From positions 806,001 through 870,000 of the forward strand of contig NZ_JAUSSF010000001.1 in NCBI RefSeq assembly GCF_030812195.1: a DNA stretch of 64,000 bases. Reading direction: 5' to 3'. Numbering within the stretch: the stretch's first letter is position 1; every line of letters starts with the position of its first letter. This DNA comes from Chryseobacterium lathyri. GTDB lineage: Bacteria; Bacteroidota; Bacteroidia; Flavobacteriales; Weeksellaceae. The notes below the pieces were generated by a model. The model was not told where the DNA came from and ran no database searches. It worked only from the letters and a program-made list of their open reading frames with translations. The position numbers were made by a program, and so were the translations under genes. Of the stretch, positions 17,534 to 27,434 are shown piece after piece.

Positions 17534-20500
17534 TTATTTCTTCGTTAAAACTTTAAACTTGAAGTAAGAAGCAGATGATAAAAGCAGCATTGTTCCCAAT
17601 CCGATATATACCCAGGCCGGAACCGGAACCGGATCTCCTGCAGCATATGAGTGAAGTCCGCTTAGGTAATAATTAACTCCGAAGTACGTCATTACCATAG
17701 AACAGAATGCAAACATTGTGGCTACGTGGAATGCCCATCTGCTTCTTAGTCCCGGAACCAATCTCATGTGCAATACGAATGCGTATACCATGATGGAAAT
17801 GAAAGCCCATGTTTCTTTCGGGTCCCAGCTCCAGTATCTTCCCCATGATTCATTGGCCCAGATACCACCTAAGAAGTTACCAACGGTTAAGGCAAAAAGA
17901 CCAATCGTCAGTGACATTTCAGAAACGATAGTCAATTCTTTTAATGTTGTATCATGATGAAGTTTGTGAGTGTCCTTGTTGGCAATAATAAAGAATACTA
18001 AACAGATCACAGCAATAATCATTGACAGGGCAAAGAAACCGTAACTTGAGGTAATGATTGCTACGTGAACAATCAGCCAGTAAGATTTCAATACCGGAAC
18101 CAGCGGCGTAATCTGCGGATCAAGCGCTGAACCTCCGTGCGCAAATCCCATCATGATAACCGCTACCATAAATCCGGCAGCAGGAATAAGGGCATTGGCA
18201 TTTCTGTATAAAACAAGTCCTGCCGTAATACCTACCCATGAGATAAAAATAATAGCTTCATAACCGTTACTCCAAGGCGCGTGTCCTGAGATATACCATC
18301 TTGCTACAAGGCCTAAGAAGTGGCATAAATACCCTACTAAACCTACAGCAATGATTACTTTGATTATTTTATTTAAAACTTTATTGGATTTGAATAATTC
18401 TACAAATCCTAAGATCAGAAGAAGTCCCCCGATCAGCGTGTAGAAGATTAATAATTTAAAGTTAACATTCACTTTGTTCATGAAAACTTCAAGATCCACT
18501 TTAGATTTTGCAGGAACAACTGCTTTACCCCACTTCTGCTGATATTCTGAAAGTTTTGCCAGCTCGGCATCTGCTTTACTCCAGTTTCCTGTCTGCTGTG
18601 CGGAAAGGACTTCTGCAAAATAAGGACCCATCACCTGCTGAGATTCCATATCCGGTTCGAATTTCTGATCCAGCCAAGAATGCCATGTGTGGTTGGCATC
18701 GTTTTTCACAGGAACAATTCTCATAAACTGACCACTGAAAAATTCGTTGAAGATCTGCACCCTTTCGTTTACAGAAATTACTTCCTTATCATAATTGGTC
18801 TGCTCAGAAGGTTTTTTACGGAATGCTGTGTTGTAATCATGTTCCAGGATATAGGTAAGATTACCGTTGGCATCTGCCGGGAAAAGGTTCATCAGTGAAG
18901 TATACCCTTCATCATCCGCCTTCGTTTTATTTTTTAATTCGTCACCTCCTTTCGTTCCTACTTTGATCATAGGAACCATAGTCCAGCTCGGTGTATCCGT
19001 ATTGATCGACAGGAACCACTGGTTAGCCGTAAGAGACTTCCCGTCCGTTCCCCTGAATTCGTCCTTCTTATATAATTTTCTTAAAACATCCAGTGCTTCT
19101 GTATTGATAGGAACGATTCTTCCTTCAAAGTTCTGAACCAGAAGATATCCGAATTTATCTGCATGCTCTTTGCTGATTTTATTTCTGGCAATAATCTCGT
19201 CTGCGGAGATTTTTTTCATTTTAGTCAGTGGTGCCGCCAGAGAATTCTGGTTTGGTGCTGTTCCCTGAGAAGATTGGGATGTTTCCGGTGCCGGTGCATG
19301 AGTGTGTCCGTCACCTTCTACGTGTACATGTTCCCTGCTTCCGTCAGTAGTCCCGTGTGTTTCAATTTTCTGTGCATTTAAGCCTAAACTTAATAATACT
19401 AAAAGTACTGCTGCTGTTTTCTTTTTGTTAACATCTGTCAGCATTTTATTCAGTTTCCAGAAGTGAGTTCCTTTCCAGAAGAAGATCACAAACATTCCTA
19501 AGAACAGAAGCCCGTATCCGATATAAGAAATAATTGTTCCCCAGAAATCATGGTTTACAGAAAGTACGGTTCCCATTCTGTCCGGATCAAAACTTGACTG
19601 GAAGAAACGGTAGCCTTTATGGTTCAGAACGTGGTTCATGTAAATCTTATAAGGGGTTTCTTTTCCTTCGTCAATGATCTTTACGTGGCTTTCATAAGCA
19701 CTTGGAGAGGTACTTCCCGGATAAGTTTCCATCACGAAATCATCCAGCTTCAATGCAAAAGGTGTATTATATACTTTAGGTCCGAAACCTACCATAATAT
19801 TCAAACCGTCCATTGTCACTTGCTTATATACATTTGGGTTTCCTTTTTCTACGGAAAGATCTACCATTTGTTTTGTTTTTGGTCCCTGAAGTTCTATTCT
19901 CATTACATCAGGTACCATGGCATCTTTCTTTTTATCACCTTCGAAAGCCATCAGTCTTCCTTTCTTAAGGCCTTCCGGAACAACCAGTTTCAATTCGTTG
20001 ATAGTATATAAACTTCTCAACACCAAAGGCTGGAATTCATCTTTCTTCGTACTTCCTGTAGCCTGGGTTGCCATGGTCATAAAGGCTGCATCAACAGGTG
20101 TTTTGATGAACAGTTTTCCATCTTCTTTTTTGAACTCTACAGCACCTTCGATTGCCCTGTTGAACGTTACCAGAGTTCCGTTGATGGATTTTGTCTCTCC
20201 CGGTTTGATGTAAATATTCTGCCTTCCGGTGGTTCCCGTAGACACCAGGTGAAGATATTCTGCTCCGTTGGGTTCAGCAATTAAGCTGTCTTTTTTTCTC
20301 TGGATATAGTCTTTTGTAAACACCTTTACTTCCTTTCCGTGGAAATCATAGGTTGCCTTAAAGTCTTTATGTAGTGGAGACATCAGATAGGGAACATCCT
20401 GATAATTAAGAACGTCTCCTTTCTCTTCAATCTGGATTTTAAAGAAATTCTTATCAGTCACAATCTCGTTGGAAGTTTCCCCTTCTCTGATGTGCATTGT

Positions 20501-20806
20501 GCCTTCAAAACTGATGTATCTTGTAATAGCACCTCCTATAAAAATAAGGATAAAAGAAAGGTGAAATACCAGAACGGGCCATTTTTCTCTTTTCCAAAGG
20601 CGATACCTTGCGATATTCCCTATGAAGTTGAGAATGAGCAGAAACATGATTAATTCAAACCATTTTGCTTCATAAATTAGCGCTTTAGCTGTAGGAGTTC
20701 CGTAGTCGTTTTCTAAGAACGTTGCATAAGCCATCGCAAATGCATACACCAGTAACAGCACAGCCATTGTTCTGGTTGAGATAAGAATATCTTGGAGCTT
20801 CTTCAT
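17534..20806 (-). CDS. Fused CcsB-CcsA (ResB-ResC) cytochrome c biogenesis protein
   Basis: 1090 residues. The N-terminal ResB-like half (about 1-460) starts with membrane helices and has a large periplasmic domain; the C-terminal half (about 780-1090) is CcsA/ResC with the WGRYWSWDPKETW (WWD) heme-handling motif and heme-ligating histidines in flanking helices. Together they export heme and attach it to CxxCH apocytochromes (system II). In between, residues ~462-505 hold a hydrophobic stretch (AVLLVLLSLGLNAQ) that looks like a second signal peptide, then a His-rich linker (HVHVEGDGHTHAP) and a further ~250-residue periplasmic region. Single-gene unit with its own promoter and terminator. Confidence 0.93.
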   Translation of the reverse strand: MKKLQDILISTRTMAVLLLVYAFAMAYATFLENDYGTPTAKALIYEAKWFELIMFLLILNFIGNIARYRLWKREKWPVLVFHLSFILIFIGGAITRYISFEGTMHIREGETSNEIVTDKNFFKIQIEEKGDVLNYQDVPYLMSPLHKDFKATYDFHGKEVKVFTKDYIQRKKDSLIAEPNGAEYLHLVSTGTTGRQNIYIKPGETKSINGTLVTFNRAIEGAVEFKKEDGKLFIKTPVDAAFMTMATQATGSTKKDEFQPLVLRSLYTINELKLVVPEGLKKGRLMAFEGDKKKDAMVPDVMRIELQGPKTKQMVDLSVEKGNPNVYKQVTMDGLNIMVGFGPKVYNTPFALKLDDFVMETYPGSTSPSAYESHVKIIDEGKETPYKIYMNHVLNHKGYRFFQSSFDPDRMGTVLSVNHDFWGTIISYIGYGLLFLGMFVIFFWKGTHFWKLNKMLTDVNKKKTAAVLLVLLSLGLNAQKIETHGTTDGSREHVHVEGDGHTHAPAPETSQSSQGTAPNQNSLAAPLTKMKKISADEIIARNKISKEHADKFGYLLVQNFEGRIVPINTEALDVLRKLYKKDEFRGTDGKSLTANQWFLSINTDTPSWTMVPMIKVGTKGGDELKNKTKADDEGYTSLMNLFPADANGNLTYILEHDYNTAFRKKPSEQTNYDKEVISVNERVQIFNEFFSGQFMRIVPVKNDANHTWHSWLDQKFEPDMESQQVMGPYFAEVLSAQQTGNWSKADAELAKLSEYQQKWGKAVVPAKSKVDLEVFMNKVNVNFKLLIFYTLIGGLLLILGFVELFKSNKVLNKIIKVIIAVGLVGYLCHFLGLVARWYISGHAPWSNGYEAIIFISWVGITAGLVLYRNANALIPAAGFMVAVIMMGFAHGGSALDPQITPLVPVLKSYWLIVHVAIITSSYGFFALSMIIAVICLVFFIIANKDTHKLHHDTTLKELTIVSEMSLTIGLFALTVGNFLGGIWANESWGRYWSWDPKETWAFISIMVYAFVLHMRLVPGLRSRWAFHVATMFAFCSMVMTYFGVNYYLSGLHSYAAGDPVPVPAWVYIGLGTMLLLSSASYFKFKVLTKK

Positions 20807-20826
20807 GATTTATTTTACTTGACATG

Positions 20827-20834
20827 CAAAAATA
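20827..20834 (-). promoter_or_regulatory. -7 element of ccsBA
   Basis: TATTTTTG on the minus strand fits TAnnTTTG and ends 20 bases before the start codon. No well-spaced TTTG upstream. Confidence 0.55.
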
Positions 20835-21052
20835 AGGATGATAAACAACAAAGAGGCTAAAAAAAGCTGTTTTTTGTCACTTTGAGGCCGATTTTAGTTA
20901 TTTTGAATCATTCTTAATAGCAGGGAATTTATTAAAGAAAATTCAATTTTTAAGATCGTGAAATTCCGGATATAATATTCCTATCCCTGTGATTGAAGTT
21001 GTCTATTTCTAAAAATCCGTATATAAAATACAAGATATTGATATTCAATAAA

Positions 21053-21634
21053 TTACTTATTCAGAGAGGTCTTTTTTCTGATCTTACTCAAAAATTCATG
21101 GGTAATTCCCAAATAGGAAGCTACCTGCTGCTGGGTAATTTTCTGTTCGAGTCCCGGATATTTTTCTAAAAATTCAAGGTACCGTTTATCTGCAGTCTTA
21201 CCGGTTAAAGAAAGAATTCTTCTCTGCAAAGCCACCGAAGACTGCTGATTCATGATCCTAAAAAGTTTTTCTATCTGTGGCATCTCTTCATAAAGCTTCT
21301 CTTTGTCTTTCTTTGAGATCATCAGAACTTCACTTTCTTCAAGAGCTTCTATATTCAGGGTAGACGGAACATTATTGATCAGGCTGTCTATATCGGTTAT
21401 CCACCACCCCTCCACTGCAAAATACAACGTCTGTTCAGATCCGCTTTCGTTCAGATAATACACTTTAAAACAGCCTTTCACCACAAATCCTTCAAAAAGG
21501 CAGTAATCTCCTTCCCTGAGGACAACATCTTTTCTTTTAAATGTACGAAGAGTGAAAGGTCTGCCGAACCGTTCAAATTCTTCACCGGAGAGTTCAAGGT
21601 ATCTGCTGATATTTTTATAGAGGAGGTCAAACAT
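21053..21634 (-). CDS. Crp/Fnr family transcriptional regulator
   Basis: 193 residues. Residues ~20-120 are a cyclic-nucleotide-binding-type beta barrel (RKDVVLREGDYCLFEGFVVKGCFKVYY), without the Fnr cysteine cluster. The C-terminal winged helix is QKITQQQVASYLGITHEFLSKIRKK, a form frequent in Bacteroidota. Ligand and targets unknown. Same strand as, and 71 bases downstream of, the isochorismatase-like gene, so possibly co-transcribed with it. Confidence 0.9.
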   Translation of the reverse strand: MFDLLYKNISRYLELSGEEFERFGRPFTLRTFKRKDVVLREGDYCLFEGFVVKGCFKVYYLNESGSEQTLYFAVEGWWITDIDSLINNVPSTLNIEALEESEVLMISKKDKEKLYEEMPQIEKLFRIMNQQSSVALQRRILSLTGKTADKRYLEFLEKYPGLEQKITQQQVASYLGITHEFLSKIRKKTSLNK

Positions 21635-21705
21635 TGTTATACTTATACAGCATAAAGATACCCATATTATAGATACCTTTACTAAAACGGTTTATAGCTT
21701 TGAAA

Positions 21706-22350
21706 TTATTTTCTCTTCAGAAAGTCCGCCGTATTGACAATCTCTGCGTATAGATTTCCTAAAGCAGAAATCCCCGCAAGAAATGATTTTTGTATTTCTG
21801 CTGCTCTTACAGTTTGTCCGGAAAGCTCTCTGTTCCTCGTTGCTGTAGCGTCTCCAACCACTGTATTCTTAAATTCAAGATCGAAAGCTGCTCTTGTGGT
21901 GGAATCCACACAGACATCGGTCATCATTCCTGTAATAACCAGATTTTTGATGTCGTTTTTCTGTAGATACTCCAATAAATCTGTTTCGCGGAAACTGTTC
22001 GGGAAATGCTTGATGATTACTTTTTCATTGTCTTTGGGTAAAACCAAAGAATTGATTTCAGCTCCTGAAGTACCGGGAAGAAAAAAATCGGCCCCTTCAT
22101 TCAAAGCAATGTGTTTGATGTGAACAACAGGAAGATTGTTTTTCCTGAAGTAGTCTAAAATCTTCCTGGCATTATCGCCTGCCTGTTCTGCTCCGTTCAG
22201 TTCCATCTTTCCTCCGGGAAAATAATCATTCTGTACATCGATAATTAATAAGGCTGTGTTTTCCATGTTTCTTTTTTGTTGTGCATTGATTGTTACTAAT
22301 GAAATTAAAGTCAGGCATAATGCCAGAGTGTTTTGCAATAAATTTTTCAT
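21706..22350 (-). CDS. Isochorismatase-family cysteine hydrolase, apparently exported
   Basis: 214 residues. The core reads TALLIIDVQNDYFPGG (catalytic Asp), VIIKHFPNSF (Lys) and GMMTDVCVDSTTRAAF (nucleophile Cys), the Asp-Lys-Cys set of the isochorismatase/nicotinamidase superfamily. An N-terminal stretch LLQNTLALCLTLISLVTINAQ looks like a Sec signal peptide, unusual for this mostly cytoplasmic family. An internal start at MENTALL (about 22266) would give a cytoplasmic enzyme, so export depends on which start is used. Substrate unknown. A Crp-type regulator gene follows. Confidence 0.88.
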   Translation of the reverse strand: MKNLLQNTLALCLTLISLVTINAQQKRNMENTALLIIDVQNDYFPGGKMELNGAEQAGDNARKILDYFRKNNLPVVHIKHIALNEGADFFLPGTSGAEINSLVLPKDNEKVIIKHFPNSFRETDLLEYLQKNDIKNLVITGMMTDVCVDSTTRAAFDLEFKNTVVGDATATRNRELSGQTVRAAEIQKSFLAGISALGNLYAEIVNTADFLKRK

Positions 22351-22548
22351 TTTTTTACGTTTTTAAACTTTATGGAACAAAATTAGTGGAGGAATAATTG
22401 CTGGCATTTGAACTAGTTCAAAAAGCACCTGCTGTAGCACATTTCAGTAAAAAAAATATATTAAAAACGCTCTATAATTTTAAAAAATAACCCTAAATTA
22501 CACCATCTTTTTGAACAAAAAAAGATTCTATTAATGTTGAAAAAACAT

Positions 22549-22556
22549 TAAATTTG
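22549..22556 (+). promoter_or_regulatory. -7 element of ftsK
   Basis: TAAATTTG fits TAnnTTTG; it ends 12 bases before the ATG at 22569, leaving a very short leader. Confidence 0.55.
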
Positions 22557-22568
22557 CCACATTATATT

Positions 22569-25115
22569 ATGGATAAAAAGACACAGACAAAACAGACCGA
22601 ATCGCCTGATAAAGGCAGAATATTATCTAAGCCGCGCATATTTTTCGGGCTTACCTTTATACTTTTCTCTGTTGTTCTGGCATTTTCGTTCGTCTCCTAT
22701 TTGATGAACTGGAAAGCAGACCAGAGCCAGGCAGGGACTATGACCGACAAAACTATAAAATCTTCAAATATCTTTGGGAAGGTAGGCGACTGGCTGGGAA
22801 ATATTTTCATATTCGAAAGCATCGGAATCGCATCGTTCATCATTGCCTTCCTATTTTTGGTTGTGGGAACTCTTATCCTTAAAAAAAGGACCTTTAAACC
22901 CTGGAAAACCATCGGACATTCTTTGTTCTTTATCTGCTGGCTTCCTATTTTTATGGGAGCAGTAACCAAAGGACAGGGTGTTTTGGGAGGTGTTTACGGT
23001 TACCAGATTATGGATTATCTGAATGCCATCATCGGGCCTGTAGGACTTTGGGTGGTCCTCATTTCAAGTATACTTTTATATTTCATTCTTGAATTCAATC
23101 TTCGTCCAAGCTCTATTAAAGCAAAGCTGGAAAAGATTAATGATAACACGATCGGGAAAGTTAAATCCATGATGCCAAGCTCAGAAGAAAACTTTGAAGC
23201 AGATGAGGAACTTCAGGAGGAGGCTGAAGAAGCAGGCCTCAATGTTACCGTTACGGATGTTTCAAATAAGGCTAAAGCTAAAGAGCAGGAACCGGTAAGC
23301 GTTCCTAAAGGGTTTCCTGAAGTTCAGCCCGTAACAGATCTGGAAACTATCGTAACGCCTAATCAGACTTCTTTCGAAGAGGAAGAAAAACCTGTCAGTT
23401 TAAATCTGAATGCAAAACCGTCAGTTCCTACTTCAACTCCGGAACAGGCTTTTGATATAAAACCAGTGAGCCCGGCTATTAGCCCGGTTCAGCCAGTTTC
23501 TACCCCAGCGCAGGACAATATTAAATTTAATGTAGAGATCGCTCCGGTAATAGATGTACTGGATGATTCGGACAGAAAATCACAGGAACTTGTAGAAAAA
23601 CACGGTCTGTATGATCATAAACTTGATCTGGCAGGTTTCCAGATGCCTACAGTGGAATTGCTAAAAGATTACGGCAGCGAAGAAATCTCAATCAATCAGG
23701 AAGAATTAGAAGAAAATAAAAATAAGATTGTAGGCCTTTTAAAGAACTTCAATGTCGGTATTTCCGAGATCAAGGCAACGATAGGACCAACAGTGACTTT
23801 ATATGAAATTGTTCCGGAAGCAGGAATCAGAGTGGCTGCTATTAAAAAACTTCAGGATGATATTGCCCTGAATCTTTCTGCTTTAGGAATCAGGATCATT
23901 GCCCCAATGCCCGGAAAAGGAACGATCGGGATCGAAGTGCCGAGAAAAAACCCTACGATGGTTTCCATGCGTTCGGTTATTGCTTCCCACAAATTCCAGA
24001 ATACGGACATGGATCTTCCCGTGGTTTTCGGAAAGACGATTTCTAATGAGGTATTCATGGCCGATCTTTCAAAAATGCCTCACTTACTGATGGCAGGTGC
24101 TACAGGACAGGGTAAATCTGTAGGGATTAATGCCATCCTTACTTCCCTTCTTTATAAAAAACATCCAAGCGAACTGAAATTCGTTATGGTGGATCCTAAA
24201 AAAGTGGAGCTTTCATTATATTCAAAAATTGAAAGGCATTATCTGGCTAAGCTTCCGGATGCGGATGAAGCTATCATCACAGACACAAATAAAGTGATCA
24301 ATACCCTGAACTCTCTTTGTGTAGAGATGGATACAAGGTATGACCTGCTTAAAAATGCATTCTGTAAAAACTTAAAAGAGTACAATAAAAAATTCACAGA
24401 AAGAAAATTAAATCCCGAAAACGGTCACCGTTACTTACCATACATCGTTTTGGTAGTGGACGAGTTTGCAGATTTGATCATGACAGCAGGAAAAGAAGTT
24501 GAACTTCCGATCGCCAGACTCGCACAGCTTGCAAGAGCCGTAGGAATCCACCTGATTGTTGCTACACAGAGACCTTCTGTCAATGTAATTACAGGTATGA
24601 TCAAAGCTAACTTCCCTGCAAGAGCTGCCTTCAGAGTAATTTCCAGTGTGGATTCCAGAACGATCCTTGATTCTCCGGGTGCAGACCAGCTGATCGGTAA
24701 AGGTGATATGCTTTATTTCAACGGGAATGAGATCTTAAGACTTCAGTGTGCTTTCGTAGATACACCGGAAGTGGAAAGACTTGCAGAATATATCGGCGAG
24801 CAGAAAGGTTATTCATCCGCATTCCTTCTTCCGGAATTTGTTTCTGAAGATTCTACCAGTACAGTAGGCGCTTTTGATCCGAATGAAAAGGATGCCTTAT
24901 TTGAAGAAGCGGCAAGAATCATTGTTTCTACACAGCAGGGATCTACTTCTATGTTACAGAGACAGCTGAAACTGGGCTATAACAGAGCAGGAAGAATTAT
25001 GGACCAGCTTGAAGCCACCGGTATTGTGGGAGGATTTAACGGAGCAAAAGCAAGAGAGGTGATTATCAGTGATCTTCATTCTTTGGAACAGTTTTTGGAA
25101 GATTTGCGTAGTTAA
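22569..25115 (+). CDS. ftsK: DNA translocase FtsK/SpoIIIE
   Basis: 848 residues. The ATG at 22569 is preferred; a TTG 15 bases earlier lies in the promoter element. Four membrane helices occupy residues ~20-180, a Pro/Glu-rich linker follows (~190-350), and the motor starts with an alpha domain, then Walker A GATGQGKSVG (about 509-518), Walker B YIVLVVDEFADL and the ATQRPSVNVITG strand. The last ~65 residues are the gamma winged helix that reads polar DNA sequences (LFEEAARIIV, TSMLQRQLKLGYNRAGRIMDQLE). It pumps chromosome ends through the closing septum. lolA follows. Confidence 0.96.
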   Translation: MDKKTQTKQTESPDKGRILSKPRIFFGLTFILFSVVLAFSFVSYLMNWKADQSQAGTMTDKTIKSSNIFGKVGDWLGNIFIFESIGIASFIIAFLFLVVGTLILKKRTFKPWKTIGHSLFFICWLPIFMGAVTKGQGVLGGVYGYQIMDYLNAIIGPVGLWVVLISSILLYFILEFNLRPSSIKAKLEKINDNTIGKVKSMMPSSEENFEADEELQEEAEEAGLNVTVTDVSNKAKAKEQEPVSVPKGFPEVQPVTDLETIVTPNQTSFEEEEKPVSLNLNAKPSVPTSTPEQAFDIKPVSPAISPVQPVSTPAQDNIKFNVEIAPVIDVLDDSDRKSQELVEKHGLYDHKLDLAGFQMPTVELLKDYGSEEISINQEELEENKNKIVGLLKNFNVGISEIKATIGPTVTLYEIVPEAGIRVAAIKKLQDDIALNLSALGIRIIAPMPGKGTIGIEVPRKNPTMVSMRSVIASHKFQNTDMDLPVVFGKTISNEVFMADLSKMPHLLMAGATGQGKSVGINAILTSLLYKKHPSELKFVMVDPKKVELSLYSKIERHYLAKLPDADEAIITDTNKVINTLNSLCVEMDTRYDLLKNAFCKNLKEYNKKFTERKLNPENGHRYLPYIVLVVDEFADLIMTAGKEVELPIARLAQLARAVGIHLIVATQRPSVNVITGMIKANFPARAAFRVISSVDSRTILDSPGADQLIGKGDMLYFNGNEILRLQCAFVDTPEVERLAEYIGEQKGYSSAFLLPEFVSEDSTSTVGAFDPNEKDALFEEAARIIVSTQQGSTSMLQRQLKLGYNRAGRIMDQLEATGIVGGFNGAKAREVIISDLHSLEQFLEDLRS

Positions 25116-25179
25116 AGGAAAAATGCTTTATAAATTAAACCTTGAAGCATTAGAATGTTTAAAGTTATTAAATAAGAAA

Positions 25180-25827
25180 ATGAAAAATATTATTTCAAAA
25201 GTTATAGTCGGAAGTTTTGTAATAGGTGCTGTAGGATTTGCCGATGCACAGAAAATTGACGCGAAAGCTAAAAAAATCCTGGATGATATCACAGCCAACT
25301 ACAAGTCTAAAAAGAATTCTTACTTCAAGTTTTCTTTCGGAACCGGCGTAAACGGACAGGTGACCAAAACAGAACCGGGAATTTACTATTCTGCAGGAGA
25401 TAAATACAAGCTGAAGATCATGGATACGGAACAGATCTTTGATGGAAGCAAAATCTACAATATCAATGCAGATGATATGGAGGTAACCATTGCAAAACCT
25501 AACGGAAGCAGCAGCATGTTCTCCCCTATCAATTATCTCTCAACCTACAGAAATGATTATAATGTAACTTATAACGGTAAAAAGAATGTAAACGGAGTAA
25601 ATGCAGATTTCATTAAATTGACTCCTATAAAATCCAATGGAATTCAGCATGTCTATCTTTTTGTAGATTCTGCGAAAAAGCAGATGGTAAAACTAGAACA
25701 GCACGGAAATAATAAAGATGTAGCTGTAATTGCCATCAAAGAATATAAGGAAAACCAGACCCTTGATCCTAATATGTTTGTTTTTGACAAGAATAAATTT
25801 AAAAACTACGTGATCACAGAGCTTTAA
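25180..25827 (+). CDS. LolA-like outer membrane lipoprotein carrier
   Basis: 215 residues from the ATG at 25180, which gives a clean signal peptide (IISKVIVGSFVIGAVGFADAQ); earlier in-frame starts lie inside ftsK and would spoil it. The mature protein fits the LolA/LolB-like half barrel: AKKILDDITANYKSKKNSYFKFSF, then IYYSAGDKYKLKIMDTEQIFDGSKIYNIN and LTPIKSNGIQHVYLFVD. It would shuttle lipoproteins across the periplasm. It lies 64 bases after ftsK, a linkage conserved in Flavobacteriia, and is followed by a terminator. Confidence 0.9.
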   Translation: MKNIISKVIVGSFVIGAVGFADAQKIDAKAKKILDDITANYKSKKNSYFKFSFGTGVNGQVTKTEPGIYYSAGDKYKLKIMDTEQIFDGSKIYNINADDMEVTIAKPNGSSSMFSPINYLSTYRNDYNVTYNGKKNVNGVNADFIKLTPIKSNGIQHVYLFVDSAKKQMVKLEQHGNNKDVAVIAIKEYKENQTLDPNMFVFDKNKFKNYVITEL

Positions 25828-25890
25828 AAGGTGAAAGATTGAAACAATTGATTTACTTTCCAACTGTTAAATAAAAAGTAATAAAAATAT

Positions 25891-25921
25891 AAGAGCCACA
25901 AGTAAAACTTTGTGGCTTTTT
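25891..25921 (+). terminator. Terminator of ftsK-lolA
   Basis: An AGCCACAA/TTGTGGCT stem followed by five T, about 65 bases after the lolA stop. Confidence 0.85.
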
Positions 25922-25924
25922 GAT

Positions 25925-25932
25925 TAATTTTG
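25925..25932 (+). promoter_or_regulatory. -7 element of the LptF/LptG-family gene
   Basis: TAATTTTG fits TAnnTTTG and ends only 4 bases before the ATG at 25937, immediately after the lolA terminator. If used, the mRNA would be leaderless or nearly so. Confidence 0.5.
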
Positions 25933-25936
25933 GCGC

Positions 25937-27391
25937 ATGTTAAAAATACTAGACCGATATATCATAAAAACCTTCTTTGGACCGTTTTTCTTTATATTCA
26001 GCGTTTTGTTTTTCATCTTTATTGTAAACATTATCTGGGTTCAGCTTGGGCAGTTCATGGGAAAAGGATTAAGCTACTGGCAGATCCTTAAACTTCTTTT
26101 TTACCTTGGGGTAAGCGTTATCAGTATGGTACTGCCGCTTACGATCCTTTTGGCAAGCATCATGTCCTTCGGTGAGTTTGGGGAGCGGTATGAGCTCGCA
26201 GCAATGAAGGCAGCAGGAATTTCCCTCACAAGAGTAATGGCACCCCTGATGGGAGTATCAATCATACTAGCGGTCATGCTTTTCTTTTTCTCCAATAACA
26301 TCATTCCTGATTTCCAGAAGAAGGCGAAGAATATGCTTTTCAATATTGCACAAACCAAACCGGCACTTAATTTTACCCCCGGACAATTCATCGATCAGAT
26401 TCCTGGGTATATGGTAAAGTTTGATAAGATCAATGGTGAAAACGGTGAAAGCATTGAAGGGGTTTTTATACATAGAAAAGCCGGCACTTATGAAAATCAG
26501 CAGTCTATTGTAGCAGAAAAAGGAAAATTTGTACCTGCAGCCAATAAAAACTATCTGAAGCTGGAACTTTACAACGGTTATATACTTGAGGACGATTTCG
26601 CAGGAAAAGGTGAAAATGTAAGACTGAAGCAACCCGATCAGTCCATCAAATTTGATACCTTAGTTTCACATTTTGATATCAGCGAGATCATTAACAAAGC
26701 CATTGAAAAGGAGCAGATCACAGATGATTACCGTTTTCAGACGTATGGACAGCTTAATGAAACGGTTGCTAAAAATAAGAAAGAGAATGCTACATTCTTT
26801 TCGAATATTGGTGCCGATGTTTTGAGCCAGACCAATTCTGTGATCAACTATATGGATAAAACAAAATCCAACGCAATCGCAAAACAACAGATCAAGCTGG
26901 ACACCGTGAAAGAACAAAAAAAGCTGGAAATCATCTCTAATGCCTACAACAGACTGGATAATCTGAAATCTACATCGATGGGTAAAAAGAGTGAATTCAG
27001 TTCAAATGTGAAATACTTCAGCAAGGTCGTTATCTACCAGCAGAGGATCATTTCTTATTCCGTAACATGTATCATCTTTTTCCTGATCGGAGCCAGCTTA
27101 GGATCCATTATCAGAAAAGGGGGAATGGGACTCCCGGTAATCATCGCAATTGTTATTTTCATCGTTTTTTATGTAATGAATCTCGGTATTGAGAACATTG
27201 CATGGGGAGGCGGAATGAATCCTTATCTGGCAGCGTGGCTTCCTAACCTTATTCTTCTTCCTTTCGGAGTGTGGATGACGTACAAAGCACTTACCGATTC
27301 CCAGTTATTTGATGCTGAAAAATATAAAGCACTGTTCAAACCGATCACAAAGAGATTTTCGAAAAATAAAGAGCATCAGAGATATCAATAA
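25937..27391 (+). CDS. LptF/LptG family LPS export permease
   Basis: 484 residues. An N-terminal membrane block (LDRYIIKTFFGPFFFIFSVL, then two more helices with LTILLASIMSFGEFGERYELAAMKAAGIS, the hallmark coupling segment of LptF/G) is followed by a periplasmic jellyroll domain (~130-350) and three C-terminal helices. In the Lpt complex it pairs with a second permease and LptB to lift LPS from the inner membrane. The periplasmic domain is longer than in E. coli LptF and has a helical insertion (about 265-345), as is usual in Bacteroidota. Own promoter and terminator. Confidence 0.92.
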   Translation: MLKILDRYIIKTFFGPFFFIFSVLFFIFIVNIIWVQLGQFMGKGLSYWQILKLLFYLGVSVISMVLPLTILLASIMSFGEFGERYELAAMKAAGISLTRVMAPLMGVSIILAVMLFFFSNNIIPDFQKKAKNMLFNIAQTKPALNFTPGQFIDQIPGYMVKFDKINGENGESIEGVFIHRKAGTYENQQSIVAEKGKFVPAANKNYLKLELYNGYILEDDFAGKGENVRLKQPDQSIKFDTLVSHFDISEIINKAIEKEQITDDYRFQTYGQLNETVAKNKKENATFFSNIGADVLSQTNSVINYMDKTKSNAIAKQQIKLDTVKEQKKLEIISNAYNRLDNLKSTSMGKKSEFSSNVKYFSKVVIYQQRIISYSVTCIIFFLIGASLGSIIRKGGMGLPVIIAIVIFIVFYVMNLGIENIAWGGGMNPYLAAWLPNLILLPFGVWMTYKALTDSQLFDAEKYKALFKPITKRFSKNKEHQRYQ

Positions 27392-27395
27392 ATTT

Positions 27396-27430
27396 AGTTG
27401 AAAGATTTAAGAATTTAATCATTAAAAGAT
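27396..27430. repeat. Heptad-phased element H3
   Basis: Five 7-base units, among them AGTTGAA, AGATTTA, AGAATTT, starting a few bases after the permease stop codon and ending just before its terminator. No clear inverted arm. Confidence 0.4.
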
Positions 27431-27434
27431 ATTT

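Noticed and set aside
19619..20213. Two overlapping plus-strand frames opposite ccsBA
   Set aside because: Both mirror coding sequence of CcsBA and look like no protein family.
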